The notes under the pieces were generated by a model, which did not search any database, was not told the origin of the DNA, and worked only from the letters and a program-made list of their open reading frames with translations. Shown piece by piece: positions 16,409 to 24,530 of a stretch of 64,000 nt of DNA. Position 1 is the first letter of the stretch; every line of letters begins with the position of its first letter. The position numbers and the translations under genes are program-made. This DNA comes from Bordetella petrii (GTDB lineage Bacteria; Pseudomonadota; Gammaproteobacteria; Burkholderiales; Burkholderiaceae_B): positions 248,001-312,000 of the forward strand of contig NC_010170.1 of NCBI RefSeq assembly GCF_000067205.1, read 5' to 3'.

Positions 16409-17558
16409 AGTCGGCTCCGAGATCGAGCGCCGCCGCCGTGAACGGCAGGCATCGACGCGCGAGCGCCGTCGTCACCGCTGGGTTAATGCGCTGATCGTCC
16501 TGACGCCGGTCGCGCTCGCCATTGTTTACGTGTTCTGTATCGCGACGCCCCGCTACGAAGCAGAGTCACGATTTTTCGTCCAGTCCGGATCCGGCCAGCA
16601 GGGAGGAGGCGGGGCGGCGAGCCTTATCACGACAGGAAGCATGGGCGGCGCGCTTGGCGGTTTCGTGGACGGATGGGCGGTCAATGACTTTCTGAAATCG
16701 CGGGACTGCATGCGGCAGCTCGATGAGAAAGTCGGCCTGCGCCAGTATCTGACCCGCGCCGGAATCGACCCGCTCAATCACCTTTCCGCGGATTCCAGCG
16801 AAGACGAACTTTATCGCGCCTACCAGGCGTCGGTCGACGTCTCTTTCAATGCGCTGGAACAGATAGACGTACTGCGCGTGAGCGCGTTCTCTTCGGAAGA
16901 TGCCGAGATCCTGTCGAAGGCGCTTATCGGCCTGGCGGAGAACTTCGTGAGTTCCATGAACGAAAAAGGCGTTGCCGACAAACTGAAGGTGAGCGAAGAA
17001 TCAGTCAGGCTCGCAGAGAAAAAGGCCCTGGCCGCCCGGGAGGACCTGACGTCGTGGCGAACCGCCCACGGCAATATCGATCCGACCGCCACGGTGGCGA
17101 TGCTGCTGAATCTGTCCAGTCAGCTCGAGGCAGAGCTTAGTACCGCGCAGATCAATCTGGACAAGATCCGCGCGCTTGGCAATAACGACCATTTCATGCT
17201 GAGGCCCGCCGAGTTGCAGGTCGTGGCGCTGAAGAAACGGATTACGGCGTTGCGGCATCGCTTGAGCGGCGAAGGCAATACGGAAGCGAAGCAGCTCAAA
17301 GAGTATGAGGCGCTGAGGAATGCCCAGGCCTTCGCGGATTCGAATCTGACCCTGGCGCAGCAGTCGTATCAGCAGGCTTTGACGGACGCCCTGCGCCTGC
17401 AGCGTTATTTGTCCATTATCGCGCAGCCGGTTCCCACCGACCGGCCCAGCAGCCCGCGCACGGTGATTCTGCTGTTGCAAGCCCTGGCGATAGGCTTTGC
17501 GCTGATGTTCATCACGCGCGTGACGATTGCTTTGTTGAGGGGGCTGCGCCATGGTTAA
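16272..17558 (+). CDS. vexD: Capsule export inner-membrane protein, VexD/KpsE family
   Basis: 428 residues. An acidic and basic low-complexity N-terminus (1-68, rich in Ser/Thr/Ala then Arg/Glu) precedes a first membrane segment (about 69-92, WVNALIVLTPVALAIVYVF) followed by ATPRYEAESRFFVQ, the characteristic start of the periplasmic domain. A long helical, coiled-coil-like part lies around 215-385. PTDRPSSPRTVILL leads into the second membrane segment at the C-terminus (about 398-420). This polysaccharide co-polymerase couples the exporter to the VexA channel. ATG 16272 lies 137 bases inside vexC; an AAAGG about ten bases upstream supports it. Confidence 0.85.
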   Translation: MNEAFSTSKTTSTNASAGSRRDDQGAKPEQATTSSEAASKTASASEVGSEIERRRRERQASTRERRRHRWVNALIVLTPVALAIVYVFCIATPRYEAESRFFVQSGSGQQGGGGAASLITTGSMGGALGGFVDGWAVNDFLKSRDCMRQLDEKVGLRQYLTRAGIDPLNHLSADSSEDELYRAYQASVDVSFNALEQIDVLRVSAFSSEDAEILSKALIGLAENFVSSMNEKGVADKLKVSEESVRLAEKKALAAREDLTSWRTAHGNIDPTATVAMLLNLSSQLEAELSTAQINLDKIRALGNNDHFMLRPAELQVVALKKRITALRHRLSGEGNTEAKQLKEYEALRNAQAFADSNLTLAQQSYQQALTDALRLQRYLSIIAQPVPTDRPSSPRTVILLLQALAIGFALMFITRVTIALLRGLRHG

Positions 17559-19455
17559 CGCCGCAACTGAAAGTCATCGCCGCGAGGCCGACGCCGCTGC
17601 TGGCCTGCGCGATGTCATCAAGAAGATCCATGCGTCGGCGGATCCCGTGCCTGAAATGGCCGCGCTCGGGCCGGCGCTGGCGCAGGTGGCGGACGGCTGG
17701 CGTGATGTTCGCCGGTTGCTGGTTTCTCCGTTCGTGCGAGAGGGCAGGCTCGTTCCCGCGATTGCGGCGCTCGAGACGCTCGTCGCTGCCTACCCCGCGC
17801 GCGCCGAAGAGCGCCGCCTGCTTGCGAGTTTGTTGGGCCGCACGGGGCAATGGGCACGCGCTATTGCCGAAGCAGACGCTGCCGCCGGCATCGAGCCCGA
17901 TGCAATGGCGCTGCATGCGGCCCGGATTCAACTGCGCATGCAGGCCGGACGGGTGGCCGATGCCGCCGAGATCGCCCGCGCCACCATGGGTATGGCGGCA
18001 AGCGAGCCTGGCGAAGCGCACTTCTGGCTGCTGGCGCTTGCGCGCAACGGCGATGTGGCCGAAGCGGCAGACATTGCCGCGGCCCTGGATGCGGATAATC
18101 TGCCGAACGAGCGCGTGGCGACGGCGGCCGTGCGCGCCTTGATCGACGATGGCAGGGCGGAGGCGGCAATCCGGCTGGGTGACGCGGCGTTGAGCGCGGG
18201 CCACGATTGCCCGGCGCTGCGCTCATCCCTTGGGGTGTCGCACCTTCGGCGCGGTACCGAAGAAGATCGGAAAGTGCACGCCCTGGCGCATTTCGAGGCG
18301 GGCCTGCGCGCGGCGCCGGCGGACGTGAGGCTGCTGTCGCTCTATGGCGAAACGCTATTGCGCGCCGGGCGCTATAAGGAAGCCGTGCCGCCACTGAAGC
18401 AGGCCATCGACCTGGCGCCGGATCTGGAGCAGACGCGGGGCCTTTATGCACGCGCGCTGCGTTATACGCTGCAATACGACGAGGCCGCCGACCAATTGGT
18501 GAAACTGGTCGAGAAATCGCCAGAGAAGCTGCTCTGGCAGCGTTCGGCCATCGGCGCGCTGTCCCAGGCGGGCCGCGCACAGGATGCCGAAGCGCTATTC
18601 AAGCAGTATCTCGCGAAGCGCAGCATGCATCTGCCGAAGACTTTCCAAGAGGCCATGGGCCGGCTGGAAGAGCGGTTGGATACGGCCCCGATACCGCAGG
18701 CGCGCCTGGACTGGGCCTGGTCGCTGCGCGGCGAAGCCGATACGGATCGCGCGCAATGGGAGCGCCGGGCGCGCTGGGGTCACCTGGTGGATCATCTTTT
18801 GCTCGATTGGCTCGAATGCCGTGAGGACAGCGCCGAAGAGGCCATGCACCTGCTTGGCGAGCTGGACACCGGCGAACGTTTTTTCGCGCCTTTGCTGGCG
18901 GCCGGCCGCGGCGTCGTGGTTGCCACGGCGCACGTCGGCCCGATGTATGCCGGACTCATGGCCTTGGAACTGCTGGGCATTCCGTCGCGCTGGCTGGCGA
19001 CGGCGCCCAGCATCGCCCAGAGCAGCTACGCCGCGGCGTTGATCTCCACATCGGACCAGACCGAGGCGCAGGTCGCCAAGGCTTGCATCCGTGCGCTGGG
19101 GGCGGGCTATGTGCTGTGTCTGGCCGTAGACGGCGCGGCGAATCCGGCCGCGCCCCGAACGGCTTTTGAAGGGCAGGAGGTGACATATTCCAGCTTCGCT
19201 TCTCATCTGGCGCATCGCCTTGGCGTGCCTTCGGTGTTCTACGCGCCCCGCTGGGACAACGGCCGCGTGGCCTATACGCTGGAGATGCTGCCCGCGGCGA
19301 CCCCCGGCGAAGACGCCGATGCGTATTCGCGGCGATGGCAGGCGGCCTATTTTGAACGGCTGAAAGAGCATCTGGCCGGCCCTCCGGAAAATCTGCGTCT
19401 AAGTGGAGGAATCTGGCGCCATGTGCAGCCCGTGGATCGATCCACGCAGCGATAA
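17551..19455 (+). CDS. vexE: VexE-like capsule lipid-anchor acyltransferase with TPR domain
   Basis: 634 residues; ATG 17551 overlaps the vexD stop by eight bases. Residues 50-400 are TPR-like helices (for example YGETLLRAGRYKEAVPPLKQ). Residues about 450-620 resemble the LpxL/HtrB lysophospholipid-acyltransferase fold: VVVATAHVGPMYAGL with His461, then RTAFEGQEVTYSS and FYAPRW. In Salmonella, VexE is required for the acylated reducing-end cap that anchors Vi at the surface. The classical HX4(D/E) motif reads HVGPMY here, so the acidic residue is not at its usual place; whether this is normal for VexE proteins I cannot tell from sequence alone. Confidence 0.78.
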   Translation: MVNAATESHRREADAAAGLRDVIKKIHASADPVPEMAALGPALAQVADGWRDVRRLLVSPFVREGRLVPAIAALETLVAAYPARAEERRLLASLLGRTGQWARAIAEADAAAGIEPDAMALHAARIQLRMQAGRVADAAEIARATMGMAASEPGEAHFWLLALARNGDVAEAADIAAALDADNLPNERVATAAVRALIDDGRAEAAIRLGDAALSAGHDCPALRSSLGVSHLRRGTEEDRKVHALAHFEAGLRAAPADVRLLSLYGETLLRAGRYKEAVPPLKQAIDLAPDLEQTRGLYARALRYTLQYDEAADQLVKLVEKSPEKLLWQRSAIGALSQAGRAQDAEALFKQYLAKRSMHLPKTFQEAMGRLEERLDTAPIPQARLDWAWSLRGEADTDRAQWERRARWGHLVDHLLLDWLECREDSAEEAMHLLGELDTGERFFAPLLAAGRGVVVATAHVGPMYAGLMALELLGIPSRWLATAPSIAQSSYAAALISTSDQTEAQVAKACIRALGAGYVLCLAVDGAANPAAPRTAFEGQEVTYSSFASHLAHRLGVPSVFYAPRWDNGRVAYTLEMLPAATPGEDADAYSRRWQAAYFERLKEHLAGPPENLRLSGGIWRHVQPVDRSTQR

Positions 19456-19467
19456 AGGGCGGCTTCG

Positions 19468-20676
19468 ATGATCTCGGTGTTGAATGCGGTGCGTGGATTG
19501 TTTCTGCTGGCCGCGCTGCATGGCGGCGCGGCGGCCGCGGATGAACTGTGCAAAAGCCCGGATGAACACTGTCCGTTCGTTTCTTCGCTTCTCCAGCTAC
19601 GCGAGGGCTATGGGGCCAAAGCCACTGGTGGGCTGGGCGGAAGGCTTGTGGTGGTCACGTCCGACCAGGACGCGGGGCCGGGAACGCTGCGCGCCGCCCT
19701 GGCGCAGGCCAGGAAGGGGCCTGCGTGGATCCGCTTTGCGTCGGATATGACTATTGTGCTGAATTCGCAGCTGCGCGTGCCGTCGAATATCACCATAGAC
19801 GGGCGCGGCAAGCACGTTACCTTGATCGACGACGGGCTGGGCGTGTATGGCAGCAAAAACGTCATTCTTACGCATCTTACGATAGACGGGCGCTTGAACA
19901 GGCTTACGCAAGCGGTGAATGTCGCCAACGGCAGTCGAGACGTGTGGGTCAACCATCTCGATCTTTCACGGATGTCCGATCGGCTGCTCAATGTGAAGAA
20001 CGGTTCGACCGACGTTACGATCTCATGGACGAAATTCCATGATTCGAACAAGGTCATGTTGCTCAATAACATTACCTCGAAGAATCTTTTCAAGAACTAC
20101 GGGCGTGATTCGATCGCGAGGGTCACCCTGCACCACAATTATTTCTTCAATACCGTGCAGCGCAATCCAAGAGGGCAGTTCGGCACGTTTCATGTGTTCA
20201 ACAACCTTCTCGAGAACTGGGATTTCTACGGCATGAGTTTCAGCCTTGAGGCCAAGGCTCTTGTAGAGGGGAACATATTCAGCAACGTTACGCAGCGCAA
20301 GTGCGTGGAGCCCGAGTTTTTCCCCACGGTAGAGGGCATCAACGTGAATTATTGCCGCTATATACCCGTTGCCTCCGGACGAAGTGCGCTGGAAAACGGC
20401 GCATCCGATCGAGGGGCCTACGAGAAACGCAAGGCTCAGTACGGCTACACGCGCGAGTACAAGGCCTTTCTGCGCGTGAAGGACAATTTATATCTCGGCG
20501 ATGCGGAACCTGTATTGCAGGATTATCGTCCCGAGGCGGCGCCGGTGCCCCCGTATTGCTACGGTTATGAGCGGCCGACACCGGAACTGGCAGAGAGAAT
20601 CCGCCAGTTTGCAGGGAATACGGCCGGCCGTACGCCACGGCCCGAGCCACGGGCCGGGACGGGGTGCCCCGGGTGA
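19468..20676 (+). CDS. Secreted PL1 (pectate-lyase-like) polysaccharide lyase in the capsule operon
   Basis: 402 residues, 12 bases after vexE and so part of the operon. An N-terminal signal peptide ends near AAA (residues 22-24). The rest is a parallel beta-helix with PL1 signatures: VWVNHLDLS, GSTDVTISWTKFHDSNKVML, and RVTLHHNYFFNTVQRNPRGQ followed by FHVFNNLLENW, which carries the catalytic arginine region. One Asp often used for calcium binding in pectate lyases appears as Asn (DRLLNV). PL1 enzymes cleave alpha-1,4-linked galacturonan by beta-elimination; the alpha-1,4-linked aminouronic acid chain of Vi is chemically similar, so the likely substrate is the locus's own capsule. I recall a Vi lyase called VexL in Achromobacter but cannot verify identity. 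Confidence 0.85.
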   Translation: MISVLNAVRGLFLLAALHGGAAAADELCKSPDEHCPFVSSLLQLREGYGAKATGGLGGRLVVVTSDQDAGPGTLRAALAQARKGPAWIRFASDMTIVLNSQLRVPSNITIDGRGKHVTLIDDGLGVYGSKNVILTHLTIDGRLNRLTQAVNVANGSRDVWVNHLDLSRMSDRLLNVKNGSTDVTISWTKFHDSNKVMLLNNITSKNLFKNYGRDSIARVTLHHNYFFNTVQRNPRGQFGTFHVFNNLLENWDFYGMSFSLEAKALVEGNIFSNVTQRKCVEPEFFPTVEGINVNYCRYIPVASGRSALENGASDRGAYEKRKAQYGYTREYKAFLRVKDNLYLGDAEPVLQDYRPEAAPVPPYCYGYERPTPELAERIRQFAGNTAGRTPRPEPRAGTGCPG

Positions 20677-20722
20677 GATCTTCCTGAAGGCCGGGTAAAT
20701 ACCGCCGCCGCGCCGCCGGGCC

Positions 20723-21592
20723 TCAGGTTCTGCCCGCCTGTCCACCCGCGCTGCGCAAGGTGTAGTCGGCCATGATCGACCAGTCCCGCTCCGCGCCGCC
20801 GGCCTCGACGGCCTGGCGCATCTGCTCATGCACGGCGGCCAGCATGGGCAGCGGCGCGGCAAGGGCCTGCGCCGCTTCGCGCGCCAGCCGCAGGTCTTTC
20901 AGGCCCAGCGTGGCCTTGAAGCCGGGCTGGTACTCACCTTCGTTGATGAGGTTCGAATAGACCTGGTAAGAACGGCTGCCGAACAGCGTGCCCAGGATCA
21001 GTTCGAAGAAGTCCGCGCGCGGCACGCCGTTGGCGTCGGTCAGTGACGCCGCTTCGGCCATGGCTTCGATGGCCATGGCGATCATCATGTTGCAGGCAAC
21101 TTTGGCCGCGTGCGCGCCGGCGGGCTGTTCGCCCAGCAGCCAGGTGCGTTTGCCAATGGCTTCCAGCATCGGCCGCACCCGCTCCAGCGCGGCGGGCGCG
21201 CCGGCCGCGAGGATGTTCAGCTCTCCTTTGGCCGCCACGTCCGGGCGTCCCAATACCGGCGCGGCCACGTAGGCGACGCCTGCCTGGCGATGATGTTCGG
21301 CTAGTTCCCGGGAGAACGCCACCGAGATGGTCGAGCTCACCACATGCACCACGCCGGGCCGGGCCTGCTTCAGCACGCCGGTATCGAGCAGGGCGCCGCG
21401 TATGGCGGCATCGTCGGACAGCATGGTCAGCACGGCATCGGCGGCAAAGGCGTCGGCCGGGGCGGCCACCATCGTGACGCCATCCACTTGGCCGCCGGAG
21501 CGGTTCCAGCATTTGACGCTGTGCCCGGCGGCCACCAAATTGGCCGCCATGGCGCGCCCCATGGCGCCCAGGCCGATCAGTCCAATTTCCAT
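20723..21592 (-). CDS. NAD(P)-dependent beta-hydroxyacid dehydrogenase (3-hydroxyisobutyrate dehydrogenase family)
   Basis: 289 residues from ATG 21592, with AAGGAAAA upstream; an upstream in-frame ATG at 21670 would add 26 residues that do not fit the family. The N-terminal Rossmann motif MEIGLIGLGAMGRAMAANL and the substrate-binding GVAYVAAPVLGRPDVAAKGE are followed by the catalytic Lys region HAAKVACNMMIA. These enzymes oxidise 3-hydroxyisobutyrate, tartronate semialdehyde, glyoxylate or similar small acids; the substrate is not determined. It stands alone between the capsule operon and a MocR regulator on the same strand. Confidence 0.85.
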   Translation of the reverse strand: MEIGLIGLGAMGRAMAANLVAAGHSVKCWNRSGGQVDGVTMVAAPADAFAADAVLTMLSDDAAIRGALLDTGVLKQARPGVVHVVSSTISVAFSRELAEHHRQAGVAYVAAPVLGRPDVAAKGELNILAAGAPAALERVRPMLEAIGKRTWLLGEQPAGAHAAKVACNMMIAMAIEAMAEAASLTDANGVPRADFFELILGTLFGSRSYQVYSNLINEGEYQPGFKATLGLKDLRLAREAAQALAAPLPMLAAVHEQMRQAVEAGGAERDWSIMADYTLRSAGGQAGRT

Positions 21593-21793
21593 ATCGTTTT
21601 CCTTACGGGTTGGTATCAGCCCTTGGCTGTGCCTGGTGCTGACTGTGCGCCTTTTATGGCGCTGCAGCAAGTCGCGGTTGAAAACAGGCCACGCCGCCGG
21701 CAGCGCACAGCCGAGCAGGCGTTACGGCCCGGGCGCCATCGAAGCCAACGGCACCGGCGGACCGATCACGGGGGTGTCCAGGGGTGCAGCCGC

Positions 21794-23281
21794 CTAGCCC
21801 CGCCAGTGCTTCACAATCGTCGCAAGAATGCGGATACCCCGCTCGATTTCCTGCGGCGCCAGCCCGGCGTAGCCCATGATCAGCCCCGCTGGCCGACCGC
21901 CCGGCGCCGGCGGCGGTTCGGTGAACAGCGGCGAAACCGGGTAGATGCCCACGCCCTGGCCATGGCAGGCCGCCACCAGCGCCGGTTCGTCTTCCGCAGC
22001 CAGGCCGCGCAGCCATAGCACCGCATGCAGGCCGGCGGCGGTGCCGGTGATGCGGGCGCAGTCGCCCAGGTGGCGCGCGACGGCGTCGAGCAGCGCCGCG
22101 CGGCGCTGGTCGTTTTCGCGCCGTACGCGCCGCACGTGGCGCTCGTAGGCGCCGCTGTCGATCAACGACGCCAGCACGCGCTGATCCAGCACCGGCGCGT
22201 GGCGGTCGGCCAATTGCTTGGCCTGCCGGAAAAACGCCACCAGCTCGGCGGGCAGAACCAGGTAGCCGAGCCGCAGCTGCGGCGACAGGGTTTTCGAGAA
22301 AGTGCCGATATAGATGACCCGGTCATTCACGTCGATGGATCGCAGCGCGTCGATGGGGCGCTGGCCGTAGCGGAACTCGCCGTCGTAGTCGTCTTCGATG
22401 ATCCAGGCCTGGTGCCGCTGCGCCCATTGCAGCAGCGCCATCCGCCGGCCTACCGGCAGCACCCCGCCAAGCGGAAACTGGTGCGAGGGCGTCACATAGG
22501 CCAGCCGGGCGCGGCTGTCGCCGGGCAGGCTGGCAGTGTCCAGGCCGTGTTCGTCCACCGGCATGGCCAGCAGCCTGGCGCCCGTGGCTTCGAAGCAGCG
22601 CCTGGCCATCGGATAGCCCGGTTCCTCGAACACGAAAGTGTCCTGTGCTTCCAGCAGCAGCCGGGCGCACAGGTCGATGGCTTGCTGCGAACCATGCACC
22701 ACCACGATCTGCGCCGCATCGCAGGACAACCCCCGGGCGCGTGCAAGGTAGCCCTGCACCGCGCGGCGCAGCGAGCCGTCGCCTTCCGGCGCGATATAGC
22801 TAAGACTGCGCGGCGGGCGCAGCAGTTCGGCCTGGTATGCGCGCCGCCAGGCCAGGGTGGGAAAGTCGCGCGATGCCACCGCGCCGTAGCGGAAGTCGAT
22901 GGCCACCGGCGCCTGCGCGGACGGCAGCCTGGGCAGATCCAGCGCCGCCACGCGGCGGCCGAACTGGGACAGGCGCGGCGGCGGCCGGCTGCGCGACTTG
23001 CCGGCTGAAACCGATGGGGCCGCTGCCGCAAGCCGGGCCGCGACCCGCGCGGCGCGCCCCGGGGACGTCACCAGAAATCCTTCGGCCGCCAGTTGCTCGT
23101 AGGCGGCGGTGACGGTGGTGCGCGACACGCCGAGCTCGATGGCCAGCGCGCGCGTGGAAGGCATCCGCCCCTTGGCGGCAAGCGTGCCATCGGCGATTTG
23201 CGCGCGCAGCAGGTCATAGATGCGTCGCCCTGCCCCGGTGGGGCCCGGGCTGCGGCCAGGCGGCAATTTGATCTGGCCCAT
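21794..23281 (-). CDS. MocR-family (GntR-HTH plus aminotransferase-like) transcriptional regulator
   Basis: 495 residues. Residues about 17-85 form a GntR winged helix (GRRIYDLLRAQIADGTL, MPSTRALAIELGVSRTTVTA). Residues about 115-490 are a fold-type-I aminotransferase-like domain with DDYDGEFRYG and the PLP lysine in GTFSKTLSPQLRLGY. MocR regulators sense PLP or amino-acid-derived ligands. It is divergent from the PaiB-like gene at 23379, about 97 bases away, and probably controls it from 23282-23378. Confidence 0.9.
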   Translation of the reverse strand: MGQIKLPPGRSPGPTGAGRRIYDLLRAQIADGTLAAKGRMPSTRALAIELGVSRTTVTAAYEQLAAEGFLVTSPGRAARVAARLAAAAPSVSAGKSRSRPPPRLSQFGRRVAALDLPRLPSAQAPVAIDFRYGAVASRDFPTLAWRRAYQAELLRPPRSLSYIAPEGDGSLRRAVQGYLARARGLSCDAAQIVVVHGSQQAIDLCARLLLEAQDTFVFEEPGYPMARRCFEATGARLLAMPVDEHGLDTASLPGDSRARLAYVTPSHQFPLGGVLPVGRRMALLQWAQRHQAWIIEDDYDGEFRYGQRPIDALRSIDVNDRVIYIGTFSKTLSPQLRLGYLVLPAELVAFFRQAKQLADRHAPVLDQRVLASLIDSGAYERHVRRVRRENDQRRAALLDAVARHLGDCARITGTAAGLHAVLWLRGLAAEDEPALVAACHGQGVGIYPVSPLFTEPPPAPGGRPAGLIMGYAGLAPQEIERGIRILATIVKHWRG

Positions 23282-23378
23282 ATTAAGTTGCAGAAACTGG
23301 TTCTTTTAATTGTGCCTGTTTTGCGCCATAGTGGCCACGTCCGGCGCTTGCGCCGTCAGCCCCGCATTGTTTTCAGCC

Positions 23379-24014
23379 ATGTACATTCCCGAACACTTTG
23401 CCGAAACCCGGCCCGAGGTTCTGCATCGAATCATCCGCGAACATCCCTTGGGCGTGCTGGTCACGCATGGGCCCGATGGCCTGGACGCCAATCACCTGCC
23501 GTTCGAAATCGATCCCGACCAAGGGCCGCACGGCCTGCTTTCGGCCCATGTGGCCCGCGCCAATCCTGTGTGGCAAAGCTGTCCCACCGGCACGCCGGTC
23601 ATGGTGGTTTTTCGCGGCGCCGAGGCATACATATCGCCCAACTGGTATCCCAGCAAGCACAAGGCGCATCGCCAGGTGCCCACCTGGAACTACGAGGTCG
23701 TGCATGCGCACGGCATCCTGACCATACGCGACGACGAGCGGTTTGTGCGCGGCATCGTCGCGCGCCTGACTCGCCGGCACGAGGCCGCCGAGCCCCGGCC
23801 CTGGAAAATGGGCGATGCGCCGCCCGATTTCATCGACGACATGCTGCGCCATATCGTGGGCATCGAAATTTCCATCACGTCGCTGGTGGGCAAGCTCAAG
23901 CTCAGCCAGAACAAAGACGCGCGCGACCGCCTGGGCGCGGTCCAGGCGCTGGATGCCCGCGGCAGCCACGAATTGGCTGCGTCCATGCGCGACGCGGGCC
24001 GGGAAAACGACTGA
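23379..24014 (+). CDS. PaiB-family FMN-binding protein
   Basis: 211 residues from ATG 23379 (MYIPEHFAE), the conserved family start; an earlier ATG at 23310 would add 23 unlikely residues. Features include LGVLVTHGPDGLDANHLPF, ANPVWQ, VMVVFRGAEAYISPNWYPSK and VPTWNYEVVHAHG, all typical of PaiB split-barrel flavin-binding proteins. Bacillus PaiB is described as a transcriptional regulator; in other bacteria the role is unclear and may be redox or stress related. MocR-PaiB divergent pairs are common. Confidence 0.88.
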   Translation: MYIPEHFAETRPEVLHRIIREHPLGVLVTHGPDGLDANHLPFEIDPDQGPHGLLSAHVARANPVWQSCPTGTPVMVVFRGAEAYISPNWYPSKHKAHRQVPTWNYEVVHAHGILTIRDDERFVRGIVARLTRRHEAAEPRPWKMGDAPPDFIDDMLRHIVGIEISITSLVGKLKLSQNKDARDRLGAVQALDARGSHELAASMRDAGREND

Positions 24015-24164
24015 AACACCTTATACACACCGTATCCGAGCCTGCAGGACTGACACGGATGGGCGGTGCTAACTTGTTCTCCAGATAACCGATCTCGGGC
24101 TTCGGCCGGGGTATCGCACAGGCGAACCGCATCGCAGGGGCGGCCCGCCATAAGGAGAACAAAC

Positions 24165-24497
24165 ATGATCATCGCCAAACGATTCATCCAGGTTGTATTC
24201 GCCGGCGCGCTGGCATTGGGCGCAGGCGCCACCGCGCAGGCCGACGACCAGGCGCGCAACACCATCATCGGCGCTGGCCTGGGGGGCGTGGCGGGCGCGT
24301 TGCTGTCGGACGGCGATCCCCTGGTCACGCTGGGCGGCGCCGCTGCCGGCGGGGTGCTGGGCAACATCATTACCGATGACGACCGCGGGCGCCATCGCCA
24401 TCATTGGGATCGCGACCGTTCTTACAAGCGGGCCAGCTACCGGGACCACGACCGGCATCACGGCAACAAGCACTGGCGCAAGCACCGGCGCCACTGA
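24165..24497 (+). CDS. Small secreted glycine-zipper protein
   Basis: 110 residues from ATG 24165 behind AAGGAG. The signal peptide ends near AQA (about residue 25). Then comes a double glycine-zipper hairpin (GAGLGGVAGALLSDGD, LGGAAAGGVLGNIITDD) and a very basic His/Arg/Lys-rich tail with repeated DRxxRH-type motifs. Glycine-zipper proteins of this size often sit in or on the outer membrane; the exact role is unknown. It is convergent with the MFS gene downstream. Confidence 0.75.
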   Translation: MIIAKRFIQVVFAGALALGAGATAQADDQARNTIIGAGLGGVAGALLSDGDPLVTLGGAAAGGVLGNIITDDDRGRHRHHWDRDRSYKRASYRDHDRHHGNKHWRKHRRH

Positions 24498-24530
24498 TGG
24501 CCGCTGCCCTGCGCAGACGCGCGGGTTGTT

